Shown: piece by piece, positions 42,923 to 49,992 of the stretch
Position numbering within the stretch: the stretch's first letter is position 1
Layout of the letters: each line of letters opens with the position of its first letter
Assembly: GCA_017828975.1 (NCBI GenBank)
Contig: JAGAJN010000039.1
Span: forward strand, 1 to 64,000
DNA length: 64,000 bases
Direction of reading: 5' to 3'
DNA from: Oscillospiraceae bacterium
GTDB taxonomy: Bacteria; Bacillota; Clostridia; Oscillospirales; Ruminococcaceae
Program-made: the position numbers and the translations under genes
Notes under the pieces: generated by a model
Databases searched by the model: none
What the model was told of the DNA's origin: nothing
Seen by the model: the letters and a program-made list of their open reading frames with translations, nothing else

Positions 42923-44800
42923 TCATTTGCTTCTCCGATTTTTCTTCTTGGACTTGTCCATATACATAAGCTCATCGGATTTTTTCAGCAGCTCCTCAAA
43001 ATCACGGCTTTCACCGGGAGGCGATATGTAAATGCCCACGCTTGCCGAAACCTCATAGGGCTTGCCGGAACAGCTGTTGTAAACCGCAAGCTGGTCGGAA
43101 ATACGCTGCTTGACAGAACCGTCCTCTGCGCCCTCGTAAACTGCCAGCATTTCATCTCCGCCGATACGGACGCAGAGAGAATTTTCGGGGCAGGCATATT
43201 TCAGCACAGCCGCAGCGGTGCTGATGGCGTTATCTCCCTCGTCATGCCCATATGTGTCGTTGATAGGCTTTAGTCCGTCAAGGTCGGAGAGAACCACCGA
43301 GATAGAAGCATTTTCGTCCAGATTATCGAGAAATTCCCTGTATTTGACGAGAAATCCTCCACGGTTATAAAGCCCCGTAAGAGCGTCCAGCTGATACATT
43401 TTCTCAATTCGGGTGATAAGATACTGCTGATAACGGATACTTTTAAAGCCACCGATAGAATTGTTCAGACCCATTACCACCTGGGGTATCCTTATATAAT
43501 TTTCTCTGTTGTAGTCGTGATGCTGGAAGCAGGCATACCCCATGGGCACATCAAGGAAATTCAGTGCCGCAAAAATGATCGGGTGAGTATGCTTCAGCCT
43601 GTCCGCCAGATCGGGAATAAGTTCATCTGCGCTGAAATTTATGACAGGCTCGGGCTGATGGGTATTGGTGTCAAACAGCAGGTGCATTTTCCCGCCGAAG
43701 GGTGCACCTGTGGACTTGGTATGGGGCTCAACGGTTTCATTTACGCAGTCGTCGGTAAGCATACAGCAGGTATCATAGATATATTCGTTGAAAAAGCAGG
43801 AAGCAAGCTTGTCGAGAGTGCCGCTGTTCTGGGCTTTTGCGGCGATCTCAACAAATGCCCGCTCCTCCTCCTGATAGCGGTAGAGGATATTTCCGACCTC
43901 GTTGAGATATTCCGTAACATCAAAGGTCTGCTCGTCGGGACAGCCGCAGGATTCGGAGATGATAAGGGACGGCACCACAAAATGCTCGCCGCAGATGTTT
44001 TTTCCGTCAAATTTATTGTCGATAAGCTCTGCTATCCTTGCGGCAAGCTCGCCGTAATCGCAGCCGCAGGAGGTCATTTTCGGGATAGAATACAATATCT
44101 CACGAATTCCGTCAAAGCCCGACACCTTTACATCATCGGGGACGTTTACGCCGTGGTGTCTGAAAACGCTGCATACGGTTACCGCCATGGTGTCGTTAGC
44201 GCAGATAATGGCTTCGGGCAGCTTCGGACGTTTCAGCAGCTCCTCGGCAACGGCTATGGTGGGACGTGACCAGAATTCGCCGTAGCTTATCATATCTTCG
44301 GTGACGGTAACACCGTGCTCAGCCATTACCTTGCGGAACACGTTTATTCGGTTATCGGAAAATTCGTTGTTTTTCAGCCCTGCAACGAAATGGCAGTCGG
44401 TGTAGCCGTGGTCGTCTATCATATGCCGAACGGTCTTTTCAAAGCCCTTTTCATAGTCAAAGCTGATATTTGCGCAGCCCTCACGGTTCCCGCCGATGGA
44501 TATAACGGGGACATTTTTTTTGGTAGCCGTTGAAATAATATCATCGATCGCTTCGTCGCTTTTAATGCGCTCGCTGAAAACCACCAGCGCATCAAGTATA
44601 TCATAGTTGATAAGTTCAAAAATAGAACGCTCGCCCTGTTCGCTGGGAGAACCCCAGTAAAGGTCGGAGCAGGTGGTAAATACCAGAAGGCGGCAGCCCA
44701 TTTCCGTAAGCTTAGTATTTAGCGCAGTGATAAAGTCGTGATTTACGTCGTCATGAATTCTGGCGGTACAAAGAGCTACCATTTTGTATTTACCTAACAT
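42923..44800 (-). CDS. Cytosolic LacI-like substrate-binding / GGDEF protein, paralogue 2
   Basis: The 625-residue protein starts at MLGKYKMVALC (44800, AGAGGTGA upstream); a longer frame from 44848 has no site. It is the same architecture as the 36685 gene: PBP-I sensor (AIICANDTMAVTVCSVFR, KVSGFDGIREILYSIPKMTS), central linker, and a C-terminal GGDEF domain with DALTGLYNRGGF, LSDLDGLKPINDTYGHDEGD and RIGGDEMLA. The last motif residue is Met, not Phe (GGDEM); catalytic residues are kept, so activity is likely. No membrane span. It has its own promoter and terminator. Confidence 0.88.
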   Translation of the reverse strand: MLGKYKMVALCTARIHDDVNHDFITALNTKLTEMGCRLLVFTTCSDLYWGSPSEQGERSIFELINYDILDALVVFSERIKSDEAIDDIISTATKKNVPVISIGGNREGCANISFDYEKGFEKTVRHMIDDHGYTDCHFVAGLKNNEFSDNRINVFRKVMAEHGVTVTEDMISYGEFWSRPTIAVAEELLKRPKLPEAIICANDTMAVTVCSVFRHHGVNVPDDVKVSGFDGIREILYSIPKMTSCGCDYGELAARIAELIDNKFDGKNICGEHFVVPSLIISESCGCPDEQTFDVTEYLNEVGNILYRYQEEERAFVEIAAKAQNSGTLDKLASCFFNEYIYDTCCMLTDDCVNETVEPHTKSTGAPFGGKMHLLFDTNTHQPEPVINFSADELIPDLADRLKHTHPIIFAALNFLDVPMGYACFQHHDYNRENYIRIPQVVMGLNNSIGGFKSIRYQQYLITRIEKMYQLDALTGLYNRGGFLVKYREFLDNLDENASISVVLSDLDGLKPINDTYGHDEGDNAISTAAAVLKYACPENSLCVRIGGDEMLAVYEGAEDGSVKQRISDQLAVYNSCSGKPYEVSASVGIYISPPGESRDFEELLKKSDELMYMDKSKKKNRRSK

Positions 44801-44859
44801 TTTGTTCACCTCTGTTTCGGTATCACCCGTTACAGCGGATAATACCATATATATTTGTT

Positions 44860-44888
44860 ATTATAACACATTTTATATCGAATTTCAA
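44860..44888 (-). promoter_or_regulatory. Promoter for sensor-GGDEF paralogue 2
   Basis: Minus strand -35 TTGAAA (44883-44888), 17 bp, -10 TATAAT (44860-44865). Confidence 0.7.
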
Positions 44889-45012
44889 GACTTTTTTGTG
44901 TGTTTTTGCTTGAATTATTGGGAAGTTTATGGGAATATATGGAAATATCGGCAGAATCGTGCTGTGAATGTCCTAAAATTTACACATTCAGTATCAATTT
45001 AGAAAATAAGTG

Positions 45013-45041
45013 TTGACATTATCGTATTATTCTGCTAAAAT
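45013..45041 (+). promoter_or_regulatory. Promoter for cell-wall-binding protein gene
   Basis: TTGACA (45013-45018), 17 bp, TAAAAT (45036-45041). Confidence 0.75.
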
Positions 45042-45217
45042 TAATGCAGAAATACTTAAGTAACTTCTAAGAAATCTACGATCAATGCGTTATTTTCACG
45101 GAAAACAGATTAAAATGACAAATTGATTTGTAATTTTCTAAAAATCAGCTTTTTTTTTCAAAGATATGTACAAAAGCAGAAAAGCCGGCAGCTGCTTATA
45201 ATATGGAGGTAAAATGT

Positions 45218-46324
45218 ATGAAAAAATCAACAAAAGCAGCAATATCATTATTAATGGCAGCATCATTTACATTCGGGGCAGCGGCTTTTCCTCAGGAATA
45301 TAGTTGTCCAATCTCAACTATATGTGCAGAGGCGGTAGCTAAATTACCTGCGCCGGAAAATATTTCATTTTCCGTTTCTGCAAATTCGGTTACTATCACT
45401 TGGGACGAACTTAAAGGCGCAGATGCTTATCGTGTATACATGTATAATGAATCTGAAAAGAAATATGTAATATACAAAAACGTTTCGGGTACGGCTTGTA
45501 AGGTTACTGACCTTACTAAAAACAAGACATATTATTTCAAGGTAGCAGCGCTTATTGAGAAAAACGGAAAATATACAGAGCAAACCCGTTCCGCACAAAT
45601 AACAGCAAAAACAAAAAGTGCTGCTTTGCCTGCTTCACCGTCTGCGAATTATACCGGATTTGCTTCTTCCGGCAATAAAAAGTATTATTTTGCAAACGGA
45701 AAAGCTTGTGTAGGTTTCAAACAGATCAATAAGAAATATTACTATTTTACAGATGAAGGAGTTATGCTGACAGGTTGGCTCAACTATTACGGAAGATATT
45801 ACTATTTCTTTTCCGATGGTACAATGGCAGCAGGAGTATCGCTAAAGTTCGGTGATAAAACATATACTTTCAGCGGCAACGGCGTTATGGAATGGGAAAA
45901 TGATATGGAGGAACCGACTGCAAGCTACACTATAATGGGTGAAGAACCTAATATATATCTGGAGCTGAGCAGTAAAACGAAGTATTCAAGTGTGGTTGGT
46001 GTCGGAATTACTAATAAAGGAAATAAATCGGTGAAAATTTATAAGGTCGGTGAGCTGATCGACAGCACAACCTCATCATTCGACAGAACACTTGGATTGG
46101 CATTTCGTGATGATGAAGAATTTACCGATTTCAGAGATATGACAATTAAACCGGGCGATTCCTCTTACTTGGGTTGGGTATGTGTACCTGATGACACTTG
46201 GTATGACAAGAAATCCATCATTAAATTCTATTTCAAATATGATAATGTATGTTATCGTGCTATATGCAGTGATTATTATGGATCATATTATGAGGTAATA
46301 CATTTCGACCCTGATAACATTTAA
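45218..46324 (+). CDS. Secreted FN3 / cell-wall-binding-repeat protein
   Basis: The 368-residue protein starts at MKKSTKAAISLL (45218; GGAGG 8 nt upstream). It has a signal peptide (hydrophobic to about residue 22, then AAAFPQ). One fibronectin type III domain (about 45-135: PAPENISFSVSANSVTITWD and YYFKVAAL) precedes two to three glucan/choline-binding-like repeats (KKYYFANGKACVGFKQI, KKYYYFTDEGVMLTGWLNYY, RYYYFFSDGTMA) that usually bind wall or glucan. A C-terminal 130-residue domain is unrecognised. The gene is markedly AT-richer than its neighbours, in line with horizontal gain. No sortase motif was seen. Confidence 0.82.
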   Translation: MKKSTKAAISLLMAASFTFGAAAFPQEYSCPISTICAEAVAKLPAPENISFSVSANSVTITWDELKGADAYRVYMYNESEKKYVIYKNVSGTACKVTDLTKNKTYYFKVAALIEKNGKYTEQTRSAQITAKTKSAALPASPSANYTGFASSGNKKYYFANGKACVGFKQINKKYYYFTDEGVMLTGWLNYYGRYYYFFSDGTMAAGVSLKFGDKTYTFSGNGVMEWENDMEEPTASYTIMGEEPNIYLELSSKTKYSSVVGVGITNKGNKSVKIYKVGELIDSTTSSFDRTLGLAFRDDEEFTDFRDMTIKPGDSSYLGWVCVPDDTWYDKKSIIKFYFKYDNVCYRAICSDYYGSYYEVIHFDPDNI

Positions 46325-46349
46325 TGCTGTAATCGCCTGAACAAAACGC

Positions 46350-46484
46350 AAACCCCCGCCGCACCCCGAAGGGGCGACCCCTTTGTCAATTCGTTCTATA
46401 AATAACGGAATGAACAAAGATCGTCGCTCGGTACCGATAAAGAGCATTTATCGGTACCTTCCTAACGGGATACGGCGGGGTTTT
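46350..46484. ncRNA. Cloverleaf-like structured intergenic element
   Basis: Outer arms AACCCCCGCCG (46351-46361) and CGGCGGGGTT (46473-46482) enclose three hairpins: CCCCGAAGGGG (46364-46374), CTTTGT..ATTC/GAATGAACAAAG (46381-46419), and a perfect 12-bp GGTACCGATAAA/TTTATCGGTACC stem with a 5-nt loop (46430-46458). A-run and T-run flank the outer stem, so it can end both convergent transcripts. The branching is more elaborate than a terminator needs. It could be a small RNA or a small mobile element. Confidence 0.5.
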
Positions 46485-46486
46485 AT

Positions 46487-46750
46487 TCAGTCCTCATAAT
46501 GCCCTTTACAGGCGATAATAAGCAGATTACCATGTTCGCCAATGTTATAGACAAGTCTGTTGCCGTGGTCGATATGTCTGCTCCATGCTTTGCGGTATTT
46601 CAGCGGCTCGGGGTGCCCGATGCCGTTTTGCAGACCGTTTCGCTCAATGTCCTTGACAAGCTCGTTTATCTTTTTTACGATTTTCTTATCCTGCAGCTGC
46701 CAATAAAGATAATCGTCCCAAGCACGGTCAGACCAAAGCTTATTCATCAT
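46487..46750 (-). CDS. yoeB: YoeB-family mRNA interferase toxin
   Basis: YoeB is a RelE-fold ribosome-dependent endoribonuclease. The 87-residue protein has the family signature: WSDRAWDDYLYWQLQDKKI at the N-terminus, GHPEPLKYRKAWSRHID in the middle, the RLVYNI strand, and the C-terminal ACKGHYED, with catalytic Glu, Arg and His/Tyr residues as in E. coli YoeB. It overlaps the yefM stop by 11 bp. It is the second gene of a classic type II toxin-antitoxin operon. Confidence 0.95.
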   Translation of the reverse strand: MMNKLWSDRAWDDYLYWQLQDKKIVKKINELVKDIERNGLQNGIGHPEPLKYRKAWSRHIDHGNRLVYNIGEHGNLLIIACKGHYED

Positions 46751-47000
46751 CCACCTCTATCAGCTCATGCTGCTGACCTTTTCCCGATTCCAGCTGAGCC
46801 ATTGAACGGTCAATCATGGCAAGATATTCGGCATTTCGGGCGGCTTTCATAAGGCGGTTATATTCGGACAGGCTTATGATAACGACATTTTTTTCGTCCT
46901 TGCGTGTAACAATGACCGTTTCATCATTGTCGGTAACGGTGTCACAATAATCCTTCAGATTGTTTCTTAATGTAGTATAATTTACCGCTAACATTGACAT
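46740..47000 (-). CDS. yefM: YefM-family antitoxin
   Basis: The 86-residue Phd/YefM-type antitoxin begins MSMLAVNYTTLRNNLKDYCD, with the N-terminal DNA-binding fold, followed by VIVTRKDEKNVVIISLSEY and an acidic C-terminal tail that would wrap YoeB. AAGGAAGG is just before the start; either of two nearby ATGs may be used. It autoregulates in other species by binding TGTACA palindromes, and two such motifs lie directly upstream here. Confidence 0.94.
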   Translation of the reverse strand: MSMLAVNYTTLRNNLKDYCDTVTDNDETVIVTRKDEKNVVIISLSEYNRLMKAARNAEYLAMIDRSMAQLESGKGQQHELIEVDDE

Positions 47001-47018
47001 CAGCCTTCCTTTCGTAAA

Positions 47019-47048
47019 TGTACAATATCCTGTTCAATTTTCTGTACA
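47019..47048 (-). promoter_or_regulatory. Paired TGTACA operator of yefM-yoeB
   Basis: Two TGTACA palindromes (47019-47024 and 47043-47048) lie between the promoter and yefM, 24 bp centre to centre. TGTACA is the known core of the E. coli YefM-YoeB operator palindromes, so this is a likely autoregulatory site. Confidence 0.7.
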
Positions 47049-47053
47049 TATCT

Positions 47054-47082
47054 ATTATATCACATATCAGCAAAGATGTCAA
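47054..47082 (-). promoter_or_regulatory. Consensus promoter of yefM-yoeB
   Basis: Minus strand TTGACA (47077-47082), 17 bp, TATAAT (47054-47059); a perfect match. Confidence 0.88.
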
Positions 47083-47094
47083 TGGAATAATTAG

Positions 47095-47136
47095 CAAACA
47101 AAAACCGCCGTATCTTGACATTTCAAGACACGGCGG
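47095..47136 (-). terminator. Intrinsic terminator of fba
   Basis: On the minus strand CCGCCGTGTCTTGA pairs with TCAAGATACGGCGG, followed by a U-rich tract. It separates fba from the toxin-antitoxin promoter. Confidence 0.88.
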
Positions 47137-47167
47137 GAAATTTTATGCCATATTAAAATCCAAAGAA

Positions 47168-48031
47168 TTAAGCCTTGCCAACGGAACCGAAGATCTCCAT
47201 CTTCTCCTTGACCTTTACCTTGATAGCCTCGAAGCCGGGAGCGAGAAGCTTTCTGGGGTCGAAGCCCTTGCCCTGGAGGTCCTTGCCTGCTTCGATGTAA
47301 GCTCTTGTAGCTTCCTGGAATACCAGCTGGCACTCTGTGTTAACGTTGATCTTTGCAACGCCGAGGGAGATAGCCTTCTTGATCATATCGTCGGGGATAC
47401 CTGTGCCGCCGTGGAGAACCAGAGGCATATCTCCGACTTCCTTCTTAACGTTTTCGAGAACGTCGAAGCGGAGTCCGGGCCAGTTCTCGGGATACTTACC
47501 GTGAATGTTACCGATACCGGCAGCCAGCATTGTAACGCCGAGATCAGCGATCATCTTGCACTCCTTGGGGTCAGCGCACTCGCCCATACCAACAACGCCG
47601 TCCTCTTCGCCGCCGATGGAACCAACCTCAGCCTCCAGAGAAAGACCGAGAACGTCACAGGTGTTTACCAGAGCGGTTGTCTTAGCGATGTTTTCCTCAA
47701 TGGGATAGTGAGAACCGTCAAACATGATGGAAGAGAAGCCTGCGTTGATGCAAGCCTTTGCGCCTTCAAATGTTCCGTGGTCAAGGTGAAGAGCAACGGG
47801 AACGGTGATGTTCAGGCTGTCCAGCATACCGTTTACCATGCCAACGATGGTCTTGTAGCCGCACATATACTTGCCTGCGCCCTCGGAAACACCGAGGATA
47901 ACGGGGGACTTCATCTCCTCAGCAGTGAGAAGGATAGCCTTTGTCCATTCGAGATTGTTGATGTTGAACTGACCAACAGCGTACTTGCCGTCACGAGCCT
48001 TGTTTAACATATCCTTAGCAGAAACTAACAT
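47168..48031 (-). CDS. fba: Class II fructose-bisphosphate aldolase
   Basis: This zinc enzyme splits fructose-1,6-bisphosphate in glycolysis. The 287-residue protein has LHLDHGTFEGAKACINAGFS (zinc His and catalytic Asp region), SLEAEVGSIGGEEDG (metal Glu), GIGNIHGKYP, LVLHGGTGIPDD and KINVNTECQ. This is the class IIA pattern of Firmicutes (FbaA/GatY-like). GGAGG precedes the ATG. Biased codons point to high expression. Tagatose-bisphosphate or related aldolase activity cannot be excluded by sequence alone. Confidence 0.95.
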   Translation of the reverse strand: MLVSAKDMLNKARDGKYAVGQFNINNLEWTKAILLTAEEMKSPVILGVSEGAGKYMCGYKTIVGMVNGMLDSLNITVPVALHLDHGTFEGAKACINAGFSSIMFDGSHYPIEENIAKTTALVNTCDVLGLSLEAEVGSIGGEEDGVVGMGECADPKECKMIADLGVTMLAAGIGNIHGKYPENWPGLRFDVLENVKKEVGDMPLVLHGGTGIPDDMIKKAISLGVAKINVNTECQLVFQEATRAYIEAGKDLQGKGFDPRKLLAPGFEAIKVKVKEKMEIFGSVGKA

Positions 48032-48091
48032 AATTTTATACCTCCAAGCATTTTATGATGCCCGACCGCAGCCGAACACTCATTCAAATAT

Positions 48092-48120
48092 ATTATACTA
48101 CATTTCCGTGTAAAATGCAA
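48092..48120 (-). promoter_or_regulatory. Promoter of fba
   Basis: Minus strand -35 TTGCAT (48115-48120), 17 bp, -10 TATAAT (48092-48097). Confidence 0.7.
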
Positions 48121-48146
48121 TAGTTTTTTCGGAAAAAATGCCATAT

Positions 48147-48800
48147 TCATCGGAAGATACCGTTAAGCTTCAGAGTAATTTCGGTAAGCGCCGCCTGACG
48201 CTCCTTGTAATCGGGGAGAGTGTCCGCCACTATTTTCCAGAATCTCGGGCTGTGATTAAGCTCCGTAAGATGTGCCAGCTCGTGGACGACCACGTAATCT
48301 ATGGACTCGGGAGATGCAGCCATCAGCCGCCATGAGAAATTTATCGTCCCTCGTCCCGAACAGCTGCCCCAGCGTTTTTCCGCCCCGTTTATCTTCACGC
48401 AAGACGGTGAAACACCCATTATCTCAGAAAAATATCGGACACGCTTCGGGAGATGTTCTGCCGCCGCCTTACGGTAAACATATTCCAGCTGCGGCAGACA
48501 TTCCTTTATGCTTCTGCCTTTCGGTATTGTAAAACCCGTTTCCGCCGAAAACATAAAGCAGTCCCCCTCGGTGACGGGCAGCTGTTTCCCCATAAACGGG
48601 ATAGTCCCCGAAAACCTGTACTGCTCGGCTTTTGCTTTGTTTTCGGTGACATATTTTTCTATCCAATCGGACTTTTCGGTCAGAAACTTTTCAATGCGCT
48701 CCTTTGAACAGTTCAGCGGGGCTTTGACCTCCACGGTTCCGTCCGACCTAACCGTTATGGAAAGTGTTTTTCGGCGGCTTCTTGTTAGAATGTAGTCCAT
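48147..48800 (-). CDS. YgjP-type (DUF45/M48-like) zinc metallopeptidase
   Basis: The 217-residue protein contains VVHELAHLTELNHSPRFW, with the HExxH zinc site and a third ligand His, and the preceding RWGSCSGRGTINFSWRL that typifies the YgjP/DUF45 family. The N-terminal half forms a beta-rich region (RKTLSITVRSDGTVEVKAP). It is cytosolic. The family is often found near restriction or defence genes, but its substrate is not known. AAAGGAG lies 8 nt before the ATG. Confidence 0.9.
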   Translation of the reverse strand: MDYILTRSRRKTLSITVRSDGTVEVKAPLNCSKERIEKFLTEKSDWIEKYVTENKAKAEQYRFSGTIPFMGKQLPVTEGDCFMFSAETGFTIPKGRSIKECLPQLEYVYRKAAAEHLPKRVRYFSEIMGVSPSCVKINGAEKRWGSCSGRGTINFSWRLMAASPESIDYVVVHELAHLTELNHSPRFWKIVADTLPDYKERQAALTEITLKLNGIFR

Positions 48801-48831
48801 TTTATTTTCTCCTTTGGGAGATAGGTGAGGG

Positions 48832-49038
48832 TCAGGACAAAAGTGCCTTTATCTCGCTTTCGCTCATGCCTTTTGCGCGGAGCTTGGATATTATTTCTGC
48901 TTTGCCTTGTGCAATACCCTCATCTCTCGCTGCTTTCATCTGTGATGCTTCATCATGGAGGGCTTTTTCTCTTATTCTCGCTATTTCTCTAAGCTTGGCA
49001 TTGTCGCTCATATCGTATAACATTTTCGGCTTTTTCAC
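48832..49038 (-). pseudogene. Truncated tandem copy of the Rpn C-terminus
   Basis: A 68-codon frame (GTG at 49038) is almost identical to the last 70 residues of the neighbouring Rpn protein (YDMSDNAKLREIARIREKAL, then HDEASQMKAARDEG and EIISKLRAKGMSESEIKALL), with about 18 residues of the IAQG/ISQG repeat missing. Similarity continues upstream with indels (GTGAAAAA-GCCG against ATGAAAAAAGCCG) and then fades near the intragenic start of the parent gene. It has only a weak ribosome binding site. It is either a decayed duplication or a stand-alone antitoxin-like product. Confidence 0.7.
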
Positions 49039-49087
49039 CCGTTTCTGTAAGCAAATTCAATTTCTCCCTTTGGGTGATAATGGAAGG

Positions 49088-49384
49088 TCATGACAAAAGT
49101 GCTTTTATCTCGCTTTCGCTCATGCCTTTTGCGCGGAGCTTGGATATTATTTCGGTTTCCCTTTCGATTCTGCCTTTTTCCATGCCTTGTGAAATGCCTT
49201 GTTCAATACCTTGTGCAATACCTATGGAAATACCCTCATCTCTCGCCGCTTTCATCTGCGATGCTTCATCATGGAGGGCTTTTTCTCTTATTCTCGCTAT
49301 TTCTCTAAGCTTGGCATTGTCGCTCATATCGTAGATAATATTTACGGCTTTTTTCATTGCCGGGTCGCCTGTTCCTGCGATCAT
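49088..49384 (-). CDS. Candidate intragenic RpnS-like C-terminal protein
   Basis: Within the Rpn gene AAGGAGG (49393-49399) precedes an in-frame ATG at 49384 by exactly 8 nt. It would yield a 98-residue protein (MIAGTGDPAMKKAVNII and onward) made of only the C-terminal helical region. In E. coli the corresponding short Rpn product is translated from an internal start and blocks the full-length toxin. Here the motif and its place are seen directly; translation and function are inferred. The nearly perfect site is part of codons for S-K-E-E-F-D. Confidence 0.55.
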   Translation of the reverse strand: MIAGTGDPAMKKAVNIIYDMSDNAKLREIARIREKALHDEASQMKAARDEGISIGIAQGIEQGISQGMEKGRIERETEIISKLRAKGMSESEIKALLS

Positions 49385-49939
49385 ATCAAATTCCTCCTTG
49401 CTGTCCGCCCTGATAAATTGCAGCCACATTTCACGGCGGTTGTTGCTGTTAAATTTTTTCCCCAGCTTACGCAGTTCAAAAAAGTGGATATGGAATTTGT
49501 CGTAAAACAGCTCATTTGTGTCCTTGAACACTGTCACCGCTTCCGCATGATAGTCCGTTCTGTCGGGGAAAAGAATAAAATCCAGAATATTAATGGTTAT
49601 TGTCTGCTTCAGCTCGCTGTAATTTTCTCCCTTTTCAAGCTCCGAAGAGAACAGCTTCGACCAATAAAACATTGCTCTGTCACGATAATTAGGGTCGTTA
49701 TTCACCTGTATCTCAACATTTACAAGCTTGTCGTCAACAATTAGATTAAGGTCAAGCCTGCTGAATTTTCCGTCAATATCTTCGGGAGTAAGCTCGGGGT
49801 TTGTCGGTACAACACTATTTATTCTGTCTATGGGAATTTCCAGTATCTCCGAAAGAAAATCTTTAAGCAGATCGAGGTTTTCGGAGAAAAACTTTTTGAA
49901 GATAACGTCAAGCTTTGCGGATACCACTTCTCTTGCCAT
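49088..49939 (-). CDS. Rpn family recombination-promoting nuclease / PD-(D/E)XK transposase-like protein
   Basis: The 283-residue protein starts at MAREVVSAKLDVIFKKFF (49939; AAAGGAGG 8 nt before). The N-terminus is the typical Rpn opening (KLDVIFKKFFSENLDLLKDF). The nuclease core has RLDLNLIVDDKLVNVEIQVN (Asp, then Glu-x-Gln), followed by RAMFYWSKLFSSELEKGENY. The C-terminal third is helical with a GISIGIAQGIEQGISQGMEK repeat and ends ESEIKALLS. Homologues act as DNases in recombination and phage defence. A strong internal ribosome binding site lies in frame (see 49384). It starts 53 bp after the histidine kinase stop and may be transcribed with the ABC operon. Confidence 0.9.
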   Translation of the reverse strand: MAREVVSAKLDVIFKKFFSENLDLLKDFLSEILEIPIDRINSVVPTNPELTPEDIDGKFSRLDLNLIVDDKLVNVEIQVNNDPNYRDRAMFYWSKLFSSELEKGENYSELKQTITINILDFILFPDRTDYHAEAVTVFKDTNELFYDKFHIHFFELRKLGKKFNSNNRREMWLQFIRADSKEEFDMIAGTGDPAMKKAVNIIYDMSDNAKLREIARIREKALHDEASQMKAARDEGISIGIAQGIEQGISQGMEKGRIERETEIISKLRAKGMSESEIKALLS

Positions 49940-49992
49940 TGCCATCGCCCTCCTTTGCTTTATTATACCACGATTTTGGGAACTTTTCAACC

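Larger units (their letters stand above)
44801..45217. promoter_or_regulatory. AT-rich divergent intergenic region
   Basis: This 417-bp AT-rich gap holds two good divergent promoters, listed separately. It also holds a leader of about 170 nt for the cell-wall-binding protein, with poly-T and small palindromes such as ACAAATTGATTTGT. I see no gene in it. Confidence 0.55.

Noticed and set aside
49088-49939. Active insertion sequence
   Set aside because: Although this family is sometimes labelled transposase, no terminal inverted repeats or target duplications flank it, and it matches Rpn nucleases.
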